Shown here: in pieces, positions 5,049-8,072 of the stretch
Numbering within the stretch: position 1 is the stretch's first letter
Layout: the number at the start of each line of letters is the position of its first letter
Origin: Chitinivibrionales bacterium
GTDB lineage: Bacteria; Fibrobacterota; Chitinivibrionia; Chitinivibrionales; JANQEN01
NCBI GenBank assembly: GCA_030593665.1
Contig: JAUVGS010000075.1
Span: 1 to 8,072, forward strand
Length of the DNA stretch: 8,072 nucleotides
Reading direction: 5' to 3'
Translations under genes and position numbers: made by a program
The notes under the pieces: generated by a model
What the model was told of the DNA's origin: nothing
The model's database searches: none
The model's input: the letters and a program-made list of their open reading frames with translations, nothing else

Positions 5049-6848
5049 TTAATCCCTGACCAACCGAACAGAAATACCTATTTGTTTAGGGGTAGCCATA
5101 ATCCAAATGGATTCTTTATTGTAGCTGAGGAGACAGTAGTAAACCCCACTATCCTCCGTAGCACTCCACCAGTAACCATAGTAACCATGGTTGTAGAAAT
5201 AACCATTGTAGCTACGACAACCGCCCGGCAAAGCCGAGAAACCACTACTGTTATTTGATTGCATATCGTTTCCTACATAACCTGCAGTGTCTGATGATTC
5301 CCAGTCCGTTTTTGCTGCCATTGATTTAGCCATCTTATTGCCGGTTGTTGTCCCATCCCAATTATAGCCGTTGGCTGTCAGGTAGGTATGTAAGATATAC
5401 CAATCCGCATTATCCGGCACATGCCATCCTGCCGGCGCCAGTTTGTTGGTGTTTACCGTGTGCCAATTGTATAATGCGCCATAAGTATCCGCGTTGGATG
5501 CAGAATCGTTATCATACCAACAATAGCCGGGTGTTGTAAGGTTAACCCACGTTGCGGAATCAGGCACTGCGGGAATACTTGTGCCATCGTTCAATCGTGA
5601 TGATCGAAAATTCCCGACAATCCAGGTCTGTGTGCCTATTGTAATTGTATTATATACATTTCCATCAATGTCGGTCATCGTGACGGAAGAAACATGTAAT
5701 ATCGCTTCACCACTCGTGGCATTCCCTCCCCCGTTACTGACAATACACCTGAATGTAGAACCGCTATCCCCCATAATAGTGGCAGGTGTGGTATAACTCG
5801 AATCTGTCGCTCCGCCTATATTAACACTATTCTTCTGCCACTGATAAGTAAAAGGCTTCGTGCCTGAAGCAATAACACCAAAAGTGGCTGTTTGTCCAAC
5901 ATTAACTGATTGGGGTTGTGGATCGCCGGTTATTGCCGGTGGAATTGCATTTACCGTCAATACCGCTTCGGCGCTCGTTGCTGAGTCTCCGCTGTTGGTT
6001 ACAACACACCGGTATTTTGTCCCGTTATCGCCCATAGTAGTCGCAGGCGTCGTATAACTCGAATCCGTCGCACCGGAAATATTGACTAATTCTTTCTGCC
6101 ACTGGTAAGTGAACGGTTTCGTACCGCTCGCGATGACTCCAAACGTAGCGGTCTGGCCTTCGTTTACCGCAGTCGACTGCGGATCACCGGTAATTGTCGG
6201 TTTAATAATCACAGTAGTCACTGTTAACAAAGCTGCCGCACTGGAATCCGCACCCGCACCGTTGCTTACAATGCAGCGATAGGTTGAACCGCTGTCGCCA
6301 ATGACCGTTGCAGGCGTCGTATAGCCGGAATCGGTCGCTGCGGATATATCAACACTATCCTTCTGCCACTGGTAGGTAAACGGTTTCGTACCGCTCGCTA
6401 CTACTCCAAATGTTGCAGTTTGGCCGACATTGACTATCTGTGGCTGGGGTTCACCTGTGATTATCGGGGCAATGACACCTGATTGTACAGTCAACAACGC
6501 GGCAGCGCTGACATCAGATCCCGCGCTATTACCGACAGTGCAGCGATACAATCTGCCATTGTCGGCAAGTGATGCTGCCGGCGTAATATATGAAGAATCT
6601 GCCGCTCCGTTAATAGACAAATAACTTGTATCACCTAATGAATCTACTGTCCCTCTTTCCCATTGGTAAGTAAAAGGTTTTGTTCCTGTGACAACAACTC
6701 CAAATGCAGCGGTCTGACCGACAGTAACAGTCTGCGGCTGTGGATCACCGGTAATTGCCGGAGCAATAGCCTGCACCGTCAACAGCGCCGGTTTACTTCT
6801 GACATATCCGACACTATTACTGACGACACAGCGATAGAGCGTACCATT
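5049..6848 (-). CDS. Ig-like repeat protein with C-terminal FISUMP domain (3' part of a split gene)
   Basis: This frame is open from 6848 to TAA at 5049; the first start-like codon, a TTG at 6782, lies inside an Ig domain and is not a true start. Numbering from that TTG there are four complete Ig-like domains at about 8-99, 105-188, 194-277 and 282-364, each with the pattern ITGDPQP..VGQTA.FGV..GTKPFTYQW...YRC.V.N. They are followed by a Fibrobacter-succinogenes-major domain (368-577), with TQTWIVGNF, GYCWYDND, YGALYNWHTVN and AGWHVPDNADW. Before the TTG the frame also encodes the second half of a fifth Ig domain (GTLYRCVVSN). Such proteins are exported, surface-associated and probably adhesive or structural (inference). 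No C-terminal sorting signal is seen. The signal peptide lies in the upstream frame (6817-7362), so the gene appears frameshifted, or the two parts are separated by a one-base error. Confidence 0.88.
   Translation of the reverse strand, partial: NGTLYRCVVSNSVGYVRSKPALLTVQAIAPAITGDPQPQTVTVGQTAAFGVVVTGTKPFTYQWERGTVDSLGDTSYLSINGAADSSYITPAASLADNGRLYRCTVGNSAGSDVSAAALLTVQSGVIAPIITGEPQPQIVNVGQTATFGVVASGTKPFTYQWQKDSVDISAATDSGYTTPATVIGDSGSTYRCIVSNGAGADSSAAALLTVTTVIIKPTITGDPQSTAVNEGQTATFGVIASGTKPFTYQWQKELVNISGATDSSYTTPATTMGDNGTKYRCVVTNSGDSATSAEAVLTVNAIPPAITGDPQPQSVNVGQTATFGVIASGTKPFTYQWQKNSVNIGGATDSSYTTPATIMGDSGSTFRCIVSNGGGNATSGEAILHVSSVTMTDIDGNVYNTITIGTQTWIVGNFRSSRLNDGTSIPAVPDSATWVNLTTPGYCWYDNDSASNADTYGALYNWHTVNTNKLAPAGWHVPDNADWYILHTYLTANGYNWDGTTTGNKMAKSMAAKTDWESSDTAGYVGNDMQSNNSSGFSALPGGCRSYNGYFYNHGYYGYWWSATEDSGVYYCLLSYNKESIWIMATPKQIGISVRLVRD
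5691..6761 (-). repeat. Four tandem Ig-domain-encoding repeats
   Basis: Four copies at about 6761-6486, 6470-6219, 6203-5952 and 5939-5691, with a period of about 265-290 bases. The blocks coding for GTKPFTYQWQ and YTTPAT are close to identical in DNA, while the linkers differ in length and sequence. This suggests recent duplication or ongoing gene conversion. Confidence 0.8.
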
Positions 6849-7362
6849 TCATCCTGTTGGAGCGTCGTGAAATATTGGTTACCACAAAGGAGCCGTTTTC
6901 ATCCGTCAAAGTACTATAGGGCGTTCCGGCAACGGCAACACCGGCTCCCGGCAGGGGTGTTGCATTGTATACGACCTTTCCCTTGAGAATATAATATGCA
7001 AGCGAAAGTCTGACCGTATCTTCAAGCGTATCATCCACACCTGTCGATATTGTTATACTGTAGGTCGAATCATCTTCAAAATCCCGGTGGGTAAAACGAA
7101 GGGTGTAGGTTCCTGCCAGTACCTGTCCAACGGTAAACTTACCGGTTGCATCACTGACCCCGGCCTGGGCAGAGTCGGCATTCACACTGACCAGCACATC
7201 CTTGAGCGGCGTTTTATTCATAATGCCGTAGATATAGCCGGTAATTGAGCCGTGCGGTTTTAGATCGTCGGAGATGTCGGGGCCTGCGGGTTCTTCGGTG
7301 CAGGTGATGGAAAGAAAAATAATTACTAAAAGTGATAAGATTTGATGGATGGCCTGCTTCAT
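6817..7362 (-). CDS. Lipoprotein with carboxypeptidase-regulatory-like domains (5' part of the split gene)
   Basis: The ATG at 7362 has GAGGGG seven bases upstream. MKQAIHQILSLLVIIFLSIT then Cys21-TEEP resembles a lipoprotein signal, with Thr instead of Gly/Ala/Ser before Cys. Residues about 38-119 form a carboxypeptidase-regulatory-like beta-sandwich (GSITGYIYG, PLKDVLVSV, DATGKFTVGQVLAGTYTLRF). A second copy starts at about 126 (LKGKVVYNATPLPGAGV, TDENGSFVVTNI). This second copy breaks off where 'pxGxYxL' is expected. The last codons are Ig-domain sequence read in the wrong frame, ending at TAA 6817. The lipoprotein head therefore belongs with the Ig/FISUMP frame that follows, but the join removed the end of one domain and the start of another. 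As it stands the product would be a 181-residue truncated lipoprotein. Confidence 0.85.
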   Translation of the reverse strand: MKQAIHQILSLLVIIFLSITCTEEPAGPDISDDLKPHGSITGYIYGIMNKTPLKDVLVSVNADSAQAGVSDATGKFTVGQVLAGTYTLRFTHRDFEDDSTYSITISTGVDDTLEDTVRLSLAYYILKGKVVYNATPLPGAGVAVAGTPYSTLTDENGSFVVTNISRRSNRMKWYALSLCRQ

Positions 7363-7413
7363 TTTATTTCCCCTCTGTGAGATTTATATGATTAGTAAAA
7401 TTTACTTCTTTTT

Positions 7414-7670
7414 TCACCTTTCTCCTTCCAAAAATTTCTTGTCGACTTCAGTCAAACGATATTTTTGCTTACTGCTTCGAGGCTTATCAGGAAAAGTCAT
7501 TTCGATACTATCAACCTTTAACAATGGGTTTAATGCCTGGTTCCTGAACTTAGTGCGATCTGTACGCTTCATAATTTTCATTAAATCGCCAATTGCCTTT
7601 TCTTTCAGGTAGTTACGTAAAATTTCAACTTGGTGCCGACTTGGCGCCTGTTACACTCTCCGCTATTTAC
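7414..7670 (-). pseudogene. Orphan C-terminal winged-helix fragment of a Fic/AlbA-type protein
   Basis: The frame open from 7650 to TGA at 7414 has no plausible start codon at the family boundary. It encodes SRHQVEILRNYL, then IGDLMKIMKRTDRTKFRNQA, then LLKVDSIEMTFPDKPRSS and KQKYRLTE. This is the C-terminal winged helix ('FRxxxLxPLLxxGxIExTxPDKPxSxxQKYRLT') found at the end of Fic-family and of AlbA_2/ATPase-type transcriptional regulator-like proteins. Upstream, the linker sequence normally reading VGTKSAPSRHQVE is spread over two or three frames (QVGTK in one, ESVTGAKSAPS in another) around a repeated AAGTCGGCACC motif, with a stop at 7653-7651. The catalytic or ATPase part is missing. It is homologous to, but clearly diverged from, the C-terminus encoded just upstream (7717-8072), so it is not a recent duplicate. 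Confidence 0.7.
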
Positions 7671-7716
7671 AATAAGAAAAATTCTTTTAATCATGACTGA
7701 ATCCGGGTTAAGTAGC

Positions 7717-8072
7717 TTAAGCATGGGAAGCTCCCGTGGTTTTGGAATAATATTTTTGTTTAGGACTTTTAGGTTTATCGGGAATAGTCAGGTGTAATAT
7801 GCCCCTAAAAAGCAATGGTTGCAAAATCTCTGCCCGAAAATGTTCTCTGTGTGTTAAGCCAAGATGTGCCATTATTTCGGAAGTTGTTTTAGCAATTCTG
7901 CAAAAGTCGATAATTTGCTTCGTTCTTTCACCTTGCCCGGCAGCTTGCCCGGTAGCTTGCTCGGTAGCTTGCCCGGTAGCTTGCTCGGTAGCTTGCTCGG
8001 TAGCTTGCCCGGCAGCTTGCTCGGTAGCTTGCTCGGTAGCTTGCTCGGCAGCTTGCTCGGTAGCTTGGTCGG
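7717..8072 (-). CDS. C-terminal part of a Fic/AlbA-type protein with (ATEQ)n linker (5' end outside window)
   Basis: About 117 codons are visible, ending at TAA 7719-7717; the start and main domain lie beyond the right edge. First comes a low-complexity linker of four-residue units, ATEQ, ATGQ, AAGQ and AAEQ, of the 'TGQVTEQVTGQ' type typical of this family. After GERTKQIIDFCRIAKT a winged-helix domain follows: SEIMAHLGLTHREHFRAEIL, LLFRGILHLTIPDKPKSP, KQKYYSK. This C-terminus is shared by Fic-family AMP-transferases and by AlbA_2 (PF04326)/ATPase-type proteins, so the catalytic class cannot be decided from this part. It is expected to bind DNA (inference). The tail after KQKYYSK is short (TTGASHA). 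Confidence 0.8.
   Translation of the reverse strand, partial: DQATEQAAEQATEQATEQAAGQATEQATEQATGQATEQATGQAAGQGERTKQIIDFCRIAKTTSEIMAHLGLTHREHFRAEILQPLLFRGILHLTIPDKPKSPKQKYYSKTTGASHA
7933..8072 (-). repeat. 12-bp coding tandem repeat (VNTR), 11 full units plus a partial
   Basis: The unit on the coding strand is GCTACCGAGCAA. Eleven complete units (7933-8064) and eight bases of a twelfth are visible, and the array may continue beyond the edge. Variation is limited to ACC/GCC (Thr/Ala) and GAG/GGG (Glu/Gly), plus one GAC in the edge unit. Because the unit is a multiple of three, gain or loss of copies keeps the frame. Confidence 0.95.

Noticed and set aside
5345..6624. Several plus-strand open frames within the Ig/FISUMP gene
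   Set aside because: They are antisense shadows of the Ig repeats, recurring with the repeat period.
7349..7612. Plus-strand open frame of 87 codons rich in Phe/Ile/Leu
   Set aside because: It is antisense to the clearly recognisable winged-helix fragment, and its hydrophobicity follows from Lys/Asp-rich codons on the other strand.
7680..7700. Further GATTA repeat unit (ATGATTAAAAGAA shared with the array near 4890)
   Set aside because: A 13-base AT-rich match is expected by chance in a window this size, and the TGTYYGWAC unit start is missing.

Overview
The window looks like an accessory region of a bacterium from the Fibrobacterota / Bacteroidota / candidate-phylum neighbourhood. The main clue is a Fibrobacter-succinogenes-major (FISUMP) paralogous domain behind tandem Ig-like repeats. 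Supporting clues are large lipoproteins with poor lipoboxes and the families GxxExxY, AAA-ATPase-like/PD-(D/E)XK and MNT/HEPN, which often occur in many copies in such genomes. The phylum call is an inference. Every gene I can support lies on the minus strand, so the list below reads from right to left.

Right edge (8072 to 7363): the C-terminal end of a large protein whose (A-T/A-E/G-Q)n linker is encoded by a 12-bp tandem repeat, followed by a Fic-like C-terminal winged helix. Just downstream is an orphan, decayed copy of a related winged-helix C-terminus. Next (7362 to 5049) comes a split surface-protein gene. A lipoprotein N-terminus with carboxypeptidase-regulatory-like domains runs out of frame into the middle of an Ig-like domain. 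Four complete Ig-like domains and a C-terminal FISUMP domain follow.

Middle (5048 to 3048): a GATTA-rich repeat array lies upstream of an intact GxxExxY gene (PD-(D/E)XK-like). After it comes a toxin-antitoxin graveyard. An intact MNT-type nucleotidyltransferase (MntA-like antitoxin) overlaps by ATGA a HEPN (HepT-like) gene. That HEPN gene is interrupted by a 99-bp palindromic MITE-like element flanked by a 10-bp direct repeat; removing the element plus one repeat copy restores a 130-codon HEPN reading frame exactly. Directly downstream are the C-terminal tail of a second MNT gene and, overlapping it by GTGA, the first 25 codons of a second HEPN gene, cut short just before the next gene. So two MNT-HEPN operons lie in tandem, both toxins are broken, and one antitoxin is intact.

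Left (3047 to 1): an intact AAA-ATPase-like/PD-(D/E)XK protein of 521 residues, a 350-bp non-coding gap, and a large unrecognised putative lipoprotein that runs off the left edge (378 codons visible).

The most noteworthy items are the MITE insertion with its reconstructable empty site, the second MNT-HEPN relic, the GATTA array beside GxxExxY, and the chimeric junction in the Ig/FISUMP gene.
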